Shown: positions 42,551 to 51,370 of the stretch, in pieces
Layout: every line of letters begins with the position of its first letter
How positions within the stretch are numbered: the first letter of the stretch is position 1
NCBI GenBank assembly: GCA_963734865.1
Contig: CAVTIV010000008.1
Coordinates: 620,001 to 684,000 of the forward strand
DNA length: 64,000 nucleotides
From: CBDCUW01 sp963734865
Lineage (GTDB): Bacteria > Planctomycetota > Planctomycetia > Pirellulales > Pirellulaceae
Reading direction: 5' to 3'
Program-made: the position numbers and the translations under genes
Notes under the pieces: model-generated
What the model saw: the letters and a program-made list of their open reading frames with translations, nothing else
What the model was told of the DNA's origin: nothing
The model's database searches: none

Positions 42551-45500
42551 ATGATACCGTTAATGGAAAAAGCGAATCGAATACTCGTTCTGTTGCTCGC
42601 ATGCGTGTTGTCGAACAACGCAGTCTCTGCAACAGAGAAGCCGAATGTTCTGTTCATTGCGGTCGATGATTTACGTCCCGAGCTGGGCTGCTATGGCGTG
42701 AAGGAGATCCAAACGCCGGCGATCGATGTGCTGGCGGCAAGCGGAGTCACGTTCCATCGCGCCTACTGTCAGTTGGCAGTCTGCAATCCGTCACGGGTCA
42801 GCATCATGACAGGGCTCCGTCCGGATTCAACGAGGGTCTGGGATCTTGTAACTCGGTTCCGCGAGACAGTACCCGATGTCGTGACGCTTCCTCAGCAATT
42901 CAAGAAGCATGGCTACTATGCCGTTTCGTACGGCAAGATTTTTCATAATCCGTGGCCGGACAATGAATCGTGGAGTGAACCACATCATTGGCCTAGGAAT
43001 AGCTCACTATGGTCGGACGAGGCAAAGGCGCGACTCGCTGGCTTCAAGCAGAAGATGCGAGCGGAAGGTAAGTCGGACAACGCGATCAACCGCATGCGCG
43101 GCCCAGCGACGGAGATCGTTGATCTTCCCGATGAACAACACATCGACGGCGCGATTGCGGAGCAGGCTCTCGCCGCGATGCGGAAGCTGGCGAAGCAGGA
43201 TCAGCCGTTTTTCCTGGCAGCTGGTTTTGTTCGCCCGCATCTGCCATTCGTTGCGCCGCGAAAGTATTGGGAGCTCTACGATGCCGACACGATTCCCGTG
43301 GCAGCGAATCCGTTTCTTCCCAAGCAATCGCCGCGATTCGCGATGAACACGATGTATGAATTGCGGGACTATATTGATTTCTATGGGACGCCCACACCAG
43401 GGCAAGGCTCACTCACAGAAGCTCAGCAGCGTAGGCTGAAGCATGGCTATTACGCATCCGTCAGTTTCGTCGACTCTCTCGTTGGCCGGCTGCTGGCTGA
43501 ACTTGAAACTCTGGGACTGGCCGACGACACGATCGTTGTGCTTTGGGGTGACCACGGTTGGAAGCTTGGTGAGCACAACAGTTGGTGCAAGCAGACGAAT
43601 TATGAAATCGATGCACGTGTGCCATTGATCATTCGCGCTCCCAAAGCCAAGGGCAACGGGAAAGCCAGTGACGCATTGGTCGAATTCATCGACGTCTATC
43701 CAACGCTCTGCGACCTTGCCGGAATACCTCTGCCGATGCATTTGCAAGGCAGGAGCATGTCGCCACTGTTGTCGAATCCTGATCAGGGTTTCAAGCAAGC
43801 CGCTTTTAGCCAGTTTCGTCGCCAAGATGGAAAGGTCCCATTGATGGGATACGCGATGCGCACCGATCGCTATCGCTACATCGAGTGGCAGGATCGCCGA
43901 AACGGCGAAGTTGTTGCAACGGAGTTGTACGATCATGAAGGCGACCCCGGAGAAAACACGAACATTGCCCGTGCTACGGAAAACAGGGAGAGGATTACCG
44001 AACTCAGTCGCCAGATGTGGACCGTGCTGCCGGAACCACCAACGTTGACGCCACTGAGGCCTCAAGCCACATTCAAGAACGTCGGCGATGTGCCGCTAAC
44101 ACTTTTTTGGATCGCGCCGGAAGGCGAAGAACTGAAGAAAGCTGTCATCAAGCCTGGTAGACAAGTTCCGCAGGTCAGCACGCTCGGGCATCGGTTCCGC
44201 GTTCGAGGGCCGGACGGATTCAGCGAGACGTTTGAGGTAAAGAAACAACGACAAACCTTCGAAATCAATCGGACGGCACCCATCGTCCGAGAGGATCGTC
44301 AGCCCAACATCGTCTTCTGCATCGCAGATGACTGGTCGTGGCCGCACGCAGGGATTCTCGGTGATCCAGTAGTCGAGACGCCGAACTTCGACCGCGTCGC
44401 GACCGAGGGAATTTTGTTTGAGAACGCGTTTGTTTCCACACCGTCTTGTACACCCAGTCGATTGAGCATTCTTGCCGGACAACATCACTGGCGGCTGCAG
44501 GAAGGTGACAGTCTGGGTGGTTCGTTGCGTGAGGAGTACGACGTCTACACGGAAATGTTGCAGAAGTCCGGTTACCGCATCGGTCGATTCGGCAAAGGCG
44601 TCTGGCCCAGCAAGCACACCTTTCGCAACCGCGATTCATTCGGAGAAAAGTTTCGGTCTTTCGATGAGTTCATCAATGACAGAAAAGCGGATGAACCATT
44701 CTGTTACTGGCACGGTGGACAAGACCCGCATCGCCCGTATGAATTAGGCGTTGGCGCGAAGAGTGGTATCAAGCTATCTGAAGTAAGAGTTCCCGCCTGC
44801 CTGCCCGACAACGAGACCGTGCGCAGCGATGTTGCCGACTACCTTTGGGAAGTCCAGCGATTTGATCGTGAAATAGGTGAGATCCTTGCACGGCTCGAGG
44901 CGATGGACGAACTAGAAAACACCATCGTTGTTGTCAGCGGCGATAACGGTATGCCGTTTCCTCGCTGTAAGGCAACTTTGTACGACCAGGGAACGCGCGT
45001 ACCGTTGGCGATTCGCTGGGGAGCTAAGGTAAAAGGCCAGCGCCGCGTCTCAGACTTCGTTAGTCTATCCGACCTGGCTCCAACGTTTTTGGAAGCCGCA
45101 GGTATGCAGCCGTCAGACCAAATGACTGGCCACAGCCTGATGCCGCTGCTCGAGTCGAAGAAGTCCGGCCAAATCGATCCCTCACGCAGATTCGCGTTGA
45201 CCGGGATCGAGACACATGTCTATTCGTATCCAGCCAGGGCGATTCGCACGAAGGACTTCCTTTACATTCGCAACTTTGATCCTGACAGTTGGCCGACCGG
45301 CGAAGTGAAAGGGCAAAACCCAGAGTACGACTTTGCCAAAACATCATGGCCTACGGAAACGGGAGCCTTCTCTTTTAATATCGATCCATCGCCCACGAAG
45401 CAATTCTTGCGATTGCACCGCGACGAGCAACAGGTTAAGCCACTGGCTGAATTGGCATTCCAGCAACATGCCGAAGAAGAACTCTACGAGCTGCGGAAAG

Positions 45501-46246
45501 ACCCCGATCAGCTGCATAACGTGGCGACAGACCGTAGCTACGCAGAAATGAAGCAGAGGTTGCGCCGACAACTCGATGCTGAATTGATCAAGAGCGGAGA
45601 CCCGAGGTTAGCCGTGTCCGGGTATCAGGATCGCACGATCGCAGGTTGGCCTGTACGTATCAGCGATAAGCTAATAAGGGACCAGAATGCTGCCACTCAG
45701 CGGGCGCTCGAGTTGCTGAAAGAGCAACTTGAAGTCATCACCACGCTACTGCCAGCTGATGTGCTCGCCCAACTTCAGAGCGTGCCCATTTGGATGTCTC
45801 CGGAGTACAAGGGTGTCAGGCCGACCGCAGAGTATCACCCGGATGTCGGCTGGTTACGTAAAGTCGGTCGTCGTCCCGAGTTGGCACAGTGCGTGGAATT
45901 GACCAATATCGATATCTTCGAAAAGGAGTATCACCGCATGCCGATGATGATCCTTCACGAACTTGCTCACGCTTACCATCATCAGGTTCTCGGATTCGAT
46001 GACCCTCGGATCAAGGCCGCGTATGAACGGGTCGCTGCGAACGGAAGCTATGACTCGGTCCAACGGAATAACGGCAAGGTCGAGCGAGCCTATGGAATGA
46101 ACAACCACAAAGAGTATTTTGCCGAATCATCGGAAGCATTCTTTGGTACAAACGATTTCTACCCGTTTAATCGCAAGCAGCTGAAGCAACACGATCCCAA
46201 GATGGATAAGCTGCTGAGTGAGCTTTGGCACACCACAGGCAACTGA
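42551..46246 (+). CDS. secreted fusion: sulfatase - VHL-like module - sulfatase - metallopeptidase
   Basis: The protein has 1231 residues. After a signal peptide, domain 1 (about 30-500) is iduronate-2-sulfatase-like with C78-N-P-S-R-VSIMTG, IAVDDLRPELGCYG and WGDHGWKLGEH. Residues about 505-575 match the von Hippel-Lindau beta domain: W520, S543, H547 and F549 align without gaps to human W88, S111, H115 and W117. Domain 2 (about 583-1015) is a second sulfatase with C634-T-P-S-R-LSILAG, sulfamidase-like. The C-terminal domain (about 1040-1231) has the zinc motif HELAHAYHH near residue 1136 and EYFAESSEAFFG near 1188, a gluzincin-like arrangement. GGGAGAC lies upstream of ATG 42551. No frame break is seen. 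It could remove O- and N-sulfates and cut the protein core of one target. Confidence 0.9.
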   Translation: MIPLMEKANRILVLLLACVLSNNAVSATEKPNVLFIAVDDLRPELGCYGVKEIQTPAIDVLAASGVTFHRAYCQLAVCNPSRVSIMTGLRPDSTRVWDLVTRFRETVPDVVTLPQQFKKHGYYAVSYGKIFHNPWPDNESWSEPHHWPRNSSLWSDEAKARLAGFKQKMRAEGKSDNAINRMRGPATEIVDLPDEQHIDGAIAEQALAAMRKLAKQDQPFFLAAGFVRPHLPFVAPRKYWELYDADTIPVAANPFLPKQSPRFAMNTMYELRDYIDFYGTPTPGQGSLTEAQQRRLKHGYYASVSFVDSLVGRLLAELETLGLADDTIVVLWGDHGWKLGEHNSWCKQTNYEIDARVPLIIRAPKAKGNGKASDALVEFIDVYPTLCDLAGIPLPMHLQGRSMSPLLSNPDQGFKQAAFSQFRRQDGKVPLMGYAMRTDRYRYIEWQDRRNGEVVATELYDHEGDPGENTNIARATENRERITELSRQMWTVLPEPPTLTPLRPQATFKNVGDVPLTLFWIAPEGEELKKAVIKPGRQVPQVSTLGHRFRVRGPDGFSETFEVKKQRQTFEINRTAPIVREDRQPNIVFCIADDWSWPHAGILGDPVVETPNFDRVATEGILFENAFVSTPSCTPSRLSILAGQHHWRLQEGDSLGGSLREEYDVYTEMLQKSGYRIGRFGKGVWPSKHTFRNRDSFGEKFRSFDEFINDRKADEPFCYWHGGQDPHRPYELGVGAKSGIKLSEVRVPACLPDNETVRSDVADYLWEVQRFDREIGEILARLEAMDELENTIVVVSGDNGMPFPRCKATLYDQGTRVPLAIRWGAKVKGQRRVSDFVSLSDLAPTFLEAAGMQPSDQMTGHSLMPLLESKKSGQIDPSRRFALTGIETHVYSYPARAIRTKDFLYIRNFDPDSWPTGEVKGQNPEYDFAKTSWPTETGAFSFNIDPSPTKQFLRLHRDEQQVKPLAELAFQQHAEEELYELRKDPDQLHNVATDRSYAEMKQRLRRQLDAELIKSGDPRLAVSGYQDRTIAGWPVRISDKLIRDQNAATQRALELLKEQLEVITTLLPADVLAQLQSVPIWMSPEYKGVRPTAEYHPDVGWLRKVGRRPELAQCVELTNIDIFEKEYHRMPMMILHELAHAYHHQVLGFDDPRIKAAYERVAANGSYDSVQRNNGKVERAYGMNNHKEYFAESSEAFFGTNDFYPFNRKQLKQHDPKMDKLLSELWHTTGN

Positions 46247-46264
46247 CGCAGGGGACAAAGAAGA

Positions 46265-48007
46265 ATGAACTCGTCGTCTAGCAAGGCTTGGCGCGGATGG
46301 ATCACACTGCTCTGCACGCTCACGTGCTTGCCGAATCTGAATGCAGATGCTCCGCCCCCGAAGCCCAACGTTTTGTTCATCTCTGTTGACGACCTCAACG
46401 ATTGGATCGGCTGCCTCGGAGGTCACCCGCAGGCGATGACTCCGAACATTGATCGGCTTGCTGAAAGCGGCATGCTGTTCACGAACGCCCACTGCGCGGC
46501 ACCCGCTTGCAATCCGTCGCGGACGGCCATCATGACTGGTATCTCGCCGCACAAATCTGGTCTGTACGACAACCGGCAGAAGATGCGTGAGTTGTTGCCG
46601 GATGCCGAGTTGATACCGAAGTACTTTTCACGTCACGGTTATTGGTCGGCAGGCTCGGGAAAGATTCTGCATTACTTCATTGATGCTCAGTCTTGGGATG
46701 AGTACTACCCGCCGAAAGAGACGGAAGACCCGTTTCCTCGTACTCTTTATCCCAAGAATCGCCCCGTCAATCTTCCCGTGGGCGGCCCATGGCAATACAG
46801 GGAAACCGATTGGGCCGCACTCGATGCAACCGACGAAGAGTTCGGCGGTGACTGGCTGGTTTCAAAGTGGATCGGCGAGCAACTGGAGAAGAAACATGAC
46901 AAGCCGTTCTTCCTTGCCTGTGGAATCTATCGTCCCCACGAGCCGTGGTTTGTGCCAAAGAAATACTTTGGCCAATTTCCGCTCGAGGACATTCAGCTTC
47001 CGCCCGGTTACAAAGAAGATGACTTGGAAGACGTGCCTCCAGCTGGTCAAAAGCGCGGCCCCAATCGATACTTTCCCCACATCAGGAAACACGGCCAGTG
47101 GAAGCAAGGCATTCAAGGATATTTAGCTTCGATCGCTTTCGCTGACGCGATGGTCGGTCGCGTCATCGATGCTTTGGAGCGGGGTCCGAATCGCGACAAC
47201 ACGATTGTGGTTTTGTGGAGCGACCACGGCTGGCATCTGGGCGAAAAGCAGCATTGGCAAAAATTTACGGCTTGGCGAGTTTGCACGCGCGTGCCGTTGA
47301 TCGTTCGTGTCCCCCAAGGTACGGTTGGGCTACCAGGTGGAACGAAAGCGGGCCGGATCAGCAACGCGCCCGTGAATCTGCTGAGTCTGTTTCCCACGCT
47401 TCTGCAACTCGCAGGGTTGCCCAAGAAAGAAAATAATGACGGTCCGAGTCTGGTACCGCTACTCAAGTCGCCCGACGCCGATTGGCCTCACGTTTCGATC
47501 ACCTATTTGAACAAGCCCGGAAACTATGGGCTCAGCGACAATCGATGGAGGTATATCCAGTACGACAATGGCGATCGGGAGCTTTATGATACAAAGGTGG
47601 ATCCTTACGAATGGACCAACGTTGCAACGAAACCTGAACACGCCAATAGAATCACGCAAATGCGTGCGCTCGCGCCAACCAAGTTTGTTGAATTCGTGCC
47701 GGCGAGTGACGCGTCGCTGCCGAAGCTCGCATGGCATCCAGTTGGCGATGGGGCCGCACCGGCATCGAAGCCTGATGGTGATCCTTTCGATGTAGTGTTT
47801 ACCAACGAGCGAAAGGATCCCGTCAAAGTCTATTGGATCGACCGCCAAGGCAACGCAATATCTCGCGGCACGCTGCAAGCCGGCTGGCGCAAGCCACAAA
47901 TGTCACGACCTGGCGCCGTTTGGATGATCGCGGATGTCAAAGACAATCCGCTGGGACATTTCGTTGTCGGCGACCGCACAGCACACGCAATCGTCCCAGC
48001 CAGATAA
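46265..48007 (+). CDS. secreted sulfatase with C-terminal VHL-like module
   Basis: The protein has 580 residues. The sulfatase domain (about 33-490) has C82-N-P-S-R-TAIMTG, ISVDDLNDWIGCLGGH and WSDHGWHLGEKQHW. A VHL beta-domain-like module follows (about 505-580): W524, S547 and W553 fall at the positions of human VHL W88, S111 and W117 in a gap-free 35-residue alignment; H115 is replaced by A551 and Y98 by R534. It starts 18 bp after the fusion gene and is probably cotranslated from the same message. The first 26 residues are a signal peptide. The module would act as a binding domain. Confidence 0.9.
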   Translation: MNSSSSKAWRGWITLLCTLTCLPNLNADAPPPKPNVLFISVDDLNDWIGCLGGHPQAMTPNIDRLAESGMLFTNAHCAAPACNPSRTAIMTGISPHKSGLYDNRQKMRELLPDAELIPKYFSRHGYWSAGSGKILHYFIDAQSWDEYYPPKETEDPFPRTLYPKNRPVNLPVGGPWQYRETDWAALDATDEEFGGDWLVSKWIGEQLEKKHDKPFFLACGIYRPHEPWFVPKKYFGQFPLEDIQLPPGYKEDDLEDVPPAGQKRGPNRYFPHIRKHGQWKQGIQGYLASIAFADAMVGRVIDALERGPNRDNTIVVLWSDHGWHLGEKQHWQKFTAWRVCTRVPLIVRVPQGTVGLPGGTKAGRISNAPVNLLSLFPTLLQLAGLPKKENNDGPSLVPLLKSPDADWPHVSITYLNKPGNYGLSDNRWRYIQYDNGDRELYDTKVDPYEWTNVATKPEHANRITQMRALAPTKFVEFVPASDASLPKLAWHPVGDGAAPASKPDGDPFDVVFTNERKDPVKVYWIDRQGNAISRGTLQAGWRKPQMSRPGAVWMIADVKDNPLGHFVVGDRTAHAIVPAR

Positions 48008-48009
48008 CA

Positions 48010-48130
48010 GATCAGCAGGTCGACGCCGCGGAGAACACGAACATCGCCGACTCAGAACGTGGCAGAAATCTTGTCTCCGAATTATCCAATCAGCTGCAAC
48101 GAGGATGGCGAGCCGCGGTTGCGGCAAAAA
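48010..48130 (+). pseudogene. C-terminal remnant of an iduronate-2-sulfatase-like gene
   Basis: The frame encodes DAAENTNIADSERGRNLV and then SELSNQLQRGWRAAV, the conserved tail of iduronate-2-sulfatase-like proteins (ENTNIA also occurs in the 42551 protein). Nothing of the catalytic domain precedes it, since the previous gene ends only a few bases upstream in another frame. It marks a deleted sulfatase gene. Confidence 0.7.
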
Positions 48131-48257
48131 TTGAGATCGAAGTTTACTTTGTGCGAGAGTCTTGCGCGATTGGAAGATTGTTTGTCGCAATTTGGCAACT
48201 CTCGATGCGTATCATCAACTTGAACACGCTCAGCGAACAACTTACCTGGAATTGATC

Positions 48258-50033
48258 ATGTACTTGCCAGTCAGGACCATTGCCGTCACCGCGATCACGC
48301 TGCTGGTTGCCGCAGAAGTGTCGTTGGCAAACGAGTCAAAGATGAACACCGAGTTTGCGCGAATTGGCCAAGAGTACGTCGACCAGTTTGCGGCATTTTC
48401 ACCAGTCCGAGCAACCGGACTTGGTGATCATCGCTTCGACGGAGAACTTGATGAAATCAGTGAAGATGCTCGTGAGAAACGGTTGCGGTGGATCCGCGGC
48501 CTATTGGAACAACTACAGCGAATCGACGTCGATAGACTCTCTCGCAATAACCAAGTTGACTATGCGCTTCTTCAACACGCTCTGAATTCCGGGCAGTGGC
48601 GGCTCGCCGAATTGCGGGAGTGGGAGTGGAATCCGCTCATCTATACAGCAATGGCCGGCGATTCGATTTATGACTTGATGGCTCGCGACTTTGCGCCTCC
48701 GCGCGAACGACTGATCAGCGCCGCGAAGAGAATGGAGCAGTTCCCCCGGTTTCTGGAACAGGTCCGCGCTACGCTGGACGTTGCGCAGGTGCCAGCGGTC
48801 CATGCCAAGACGGCCGTGGCACAGAACCGCGGCGTGCTGAAGACCCTCGACAATATGGTTCGCCCGCTGCTGGACGATCTTTCAGAGAACGATCACAAAC
48901 GTATTACCGATGCGATCGCGGTTGCCGAAGAGGCAATCGGCCAGCATCAACATTGGTTGGAATCCGAATTGCTACCGAAGGCGAAGGGTGATTTCCGGAT
49001 CGGCATCGTACTTTACGAGCAAAAGCTCGCCTTCACACTCCATTCGCCGATGCGGCGCCAGCAGATTCGCGACTTGGCCGGGGCGCGGGTTCGTGAACTT
49101 CATGAGCAGATGTATGAGATCGCCAAAGAACTTTATCGCGGGCAGTATCCACTGACTCAGTTTCCCGATCAGCCTTCAGATCCATTTCGCCGCAGCGTGA
49201 TTCGATTCGGACTCGAGAAGGCTTACGCAGAAACTCCGCAAGCCGATGAAATCGTCGCCACGGCGAAGCGGTCTGTGGCGAAGGCTACCGAATTCATTCG
49301 CGACAAGGATCTGGTTACGATCATGCCCGATCCTCTGGAGATCATCATCATGCCAGAGTTTCAGCGTGGCGTTTCGCTGGCCTATTGTGATTCACCCGGC
49401 CCGTTGGACACGAACCAAAAGACCTTCTATGCCGTTTCGCCGATCCCAGCGGACTGGACCGAGAAGCAAACGCGTTCTCACTTGCACGAATACAACACAC
49501 GCTCGGTGGATGTGCTTACGATTCACGAGGCGATGCCGGGGCATTTTTTGCAGTTAGCGCACTCCAATCGCTACGCGGCGAAGTTGCGACACGTATTTCA
49601 GTCAGGCACGTTCGTCGAAGGTTGGGCGGTATATACCGAATGGATGATGTGCGAGGAAGGATTCCTTGATCACGATCCGCTGCTCAAGTTGATCACGCTG
49701 AAGTGGTATCTGCGGGACGCAACCAATGCCATCCTCGACCAGGCCGTCCACGTCGACGGAATTTCGCGTCACGATGCGATGCAACTGATGGTCGAAGATG
49801 CGTTTCAGGAAGAGCGTGAGGCGGCCGGAAAATGGACGCGAGCGCAACTGACGTCGGCGCAATTGTCGACGTACTTCGTCGGGTACCTGGAACATGTTGC
49901 GATGCGCCGCGAGGCCCAGCAACAGTGGGGCGACGACTTCAACTTGAAAACATACCACGACAAAGTGCTCTCCTTCGGTTCACCGCCTCCGCAATTCGTG
50001 CGAGCACTGATGCTCGAGAAAGAGATTCCATAG
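48258..50033 (+). CDS. DUF885 family metallopeptidase-like secreted protein
   Basis: The protein has 591 residues. A signal peptide (MYLPVRTIAVTAITLLVAA) precedes a helical body with the family zinc motif HEAMPGHFLQ, preceded by TRSHLHEYNTRS and followed by FVEGWAVYTEWM, whose glutamate is the expected third ligand. DUF885 members are predicted carboxypeptidase-like zinc peptidases (M32-like fold). ATG 48258 is selected because it places the signal peptide first. The position between VHL-sulfatases and an amino-acid-type lyase suggests digestion of peptides released from the glycoprotein substrate; substrate not known. Confidence 0.88.
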   Translation: MYLPVRTIAVTAITLLVAAEVSLANESKMNTEFARIGQEYVDQFAAFSPVRATGLGDHRFDGELDEISEDAREKRLRWIRGLLEQLQRIDVDRLSRNNQVDYALLQHALNSGQWRLAELREWEWNPLIYTAMAGDSIYDLMARDFAPPRERLISAAKRMEQFPRFLEQVRATLDVAQVPAVHAKTAVAQNRGVLKTLDNMVRPLLDDLSENDHKRITDAIAVAEEAIGQHQHWLESELLPKAKGDFRIGIVLYEQKLAFTLHSPMRRQQIRDLAGARVRELHEQMYEIAKELYRGQYPLTQFPDQPSDPFRRSVIRFGLEKAYAETPQADEIVATAKRSVAKATEFIRDKDLVTIMPDPLEIIIMPEFQRGVSLAYCDSPGPLDTNQKTFYAVSPIPADWTEKQTRSHLHEYNTRSVDVLTIHEAMPGHFLQLAHSNRYAAKLRHVFQSGTFVEGWAVYTEWMMCEEGFLDHDPLLKLITLKWYLRDATNAILDQAVHVDGISRHDAMQLMVEDAFQEEREAAGKWTRAQLTSAQLSTYFVGYLEHVAMRREAQQQWGDDFNLKTYHDKVLSFGSPPPQFVRALMLEKEIP

Positions 50034-50114
50034 TTGCCGTTCGCTCCTCGACGGCTGCATTCTATTGACCACCCAATAGACAATTTCATCAACAATCAAA
50101 AGACGATAGCGCCT

Positions 50115-51116
50115 ATGAACTCGGCCATTTTTTGCGGATGCATCCCCGCGTTGATGACACCGTGCAATCAAGACCGCAGTCCGAACTACGCTGCACTGGT
50201 AAGTAAGGGGCAAGAACTGATTGCCGCCGGCATGCACGCGGTCGTGTACTGCGGATCGATGGGCGACTGGCCGCTCCTATCGGATCAGCAACGGCACGAA
50301 GGTGTCCGTCAGCTTGTCGAGGCTGGCGTACCGGTGATCGTTGGTACCGGCGCTCAAAACACGGCACAGGCAGTCGCACATGCCCGGCACGCACAGGATG
50401 TCGGAGCTCAAGGTCTGATGGTCATTCCGCGAGTGCTTTCCCGGGGTACTTCTGCGGCGGCACAGCGAGACCACTTCGCACGCATACTCGGCGCGGCGAT
50501 CTACCTGCCCGCCGTCATATACAACAGTCCGTACTACGGATTTGAAACGAAGTCCGATTTGTTCTTCGATCTGCGGCGTGACTTTCCGAACCTAATCGGC
50601 TTCAAAGAATTTGGTGGCCAGGAAGCATTGAGTTACGCCGCCGAACACATCACACATACCGGCGACGACGTGATACTAATGGCGGGCGTCGATACGCAAG
50701 TCGTGCATGGCTTCGTTCGCTGTGGCGCCGTCGGTGCGATCACCGGGATCGGAAATTGCCTCCCTAAAGAAGTGCTTTATCTCGTTGCACTTTGCCAGCA
50801 GGCCGCCAGTGGCGATGTGGAAGCCAGTCGACTTGCGAGTGAGTTGAGCGACGCGCTGGCTGTTTTGTCGAAGTTCGACGAAGGTCCCGACCTCGTACTC
50901 TATTACAAGTACCTGCTCGTGTTGCTTGGGGACACCGACTATGAACTTCATTTCAACGAGTCCGACGAACTGACGGAAAGCCAAAGGCGCTATGCCGAAG
51001 CTCAATTGACGCGATTTCGGAATTGGTGGAACCGGTGGCCAGGGAAGTCGTATGTTGACGCAGAGTCGGCTGGGAACGATCCCCAGATCATCTATAGCAT
51101 GTCCGCCGCCGAATGA
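50115..51116 (+). CDS. DapA-family lyase/deaminase (dihydrodipicolinate synthase superfamily)
   Basis: The protein has 333 residues. The Schiff-base lysine is K164 (IGFKEFGG) and the catalytic tyrosine Y136 (VIYNSPYYG); GSMGDWPLL occupies the GTTGE-like loop, modified from that of true DapA. This departure argues against lysine synthesis and for a catabolic aldolase, N-acetylneuraminate-lyase-like enzyme or pyrroline-4-hydroxy-2-carboxylate deaminase. The last is a known DapA-type enzyme of hydroxyproline breakdown, which fits the hydroxyproline-dehydratase-like gene at 53.6 kb. ATG 50115 begins the family sequence. Cytoplasmic. Confidence 0.85.
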   Translation: MNSAIFCGCIPALMTPCNQDRSPNYAALVSKGQELIAAGMHAVVYCGSMGDWPLLSDQQRHEGVRQLVEAGVPVIVGTGAQNTAQAVAHARHAQDVGAQGLMVIPRVLSRGTSAAAQRDHFARILGAAIYLPAVIYNSPYYGFETKSDLFFDLRRDFPNLIGFKEFGGQEALSYAAEHITHTGDDVILMAGVDTQVVHGFVRCGAVGAITGIGNCLPKEVLYLVALCQQAASGDVEASRLASELSDALAVLSKFDEGPDLVLYYKYLLVLLGDTDYELHFNESDELTESQRRYAEAQLTRFRNWWNRWPGKSYVDAESAGNDPQIIYSMSAAE

Positions 51117-51135
51117 TGATAAAGGAGTCGCGACA

Positions 51136-51201
51136 TGAAAGCGTTTGTTAAGCGAGACTTCGCACCGGGCCTTTGGCTCGACGACGCACCTATGTGCTGA
51201 T
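51136..51201 (+). pseudogene. tdh: 5' remnant of threonine dehydrogenase
   Basis: An AAAGGAG ribosome-binding site precedes ATG 51136. The 21 codons (MKAFVKRDFAPGLWLDDAP, then MC and a stop) resemble the N-terminus of L-threonine 3-dehydrogenase. The rest of the gene is gone. The neighbouring kbl remnant supports the reading, because tdh and kbl form an operon in many bacteria. Confidence 0.65.
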
Positions 51202-51241
51202 AGCAAACGGATCGGTGTCAATTGACCGGGTGCTTTCGCAG

Positions 51242-51370
51242 ATCACTTTTCTCTACACATCCTGCTTTGATACCAATGGCGGCTTGTTCGCGAAGTTGGT
51301 CACCGCCGAGGATGCGGCGATCTCGGAAAAGCTTAATCACGAGTCGATGATCGACGGCATTCGGTGCTAA
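51242..51370 (+). pseudogene. kbl: internal remnant of 2-amino-3-ketobutyrate CoA ligase
   Basis: The frame encodes LYTSCFDTNGGLFAKL and AEDAAISEKLNHESMIDGIR, matching the Kbl region LYSSCFDANGGLFETL...AEDAIISDALNHASIIDGVR as I recall it. It ends in a stop at 51368-51370 that overlaps the end of the convergent regulator gene. Both ends of kbl are absent, so a deletion removed most of tdh and kbl and left these two scraps. Confidence 0.75.
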
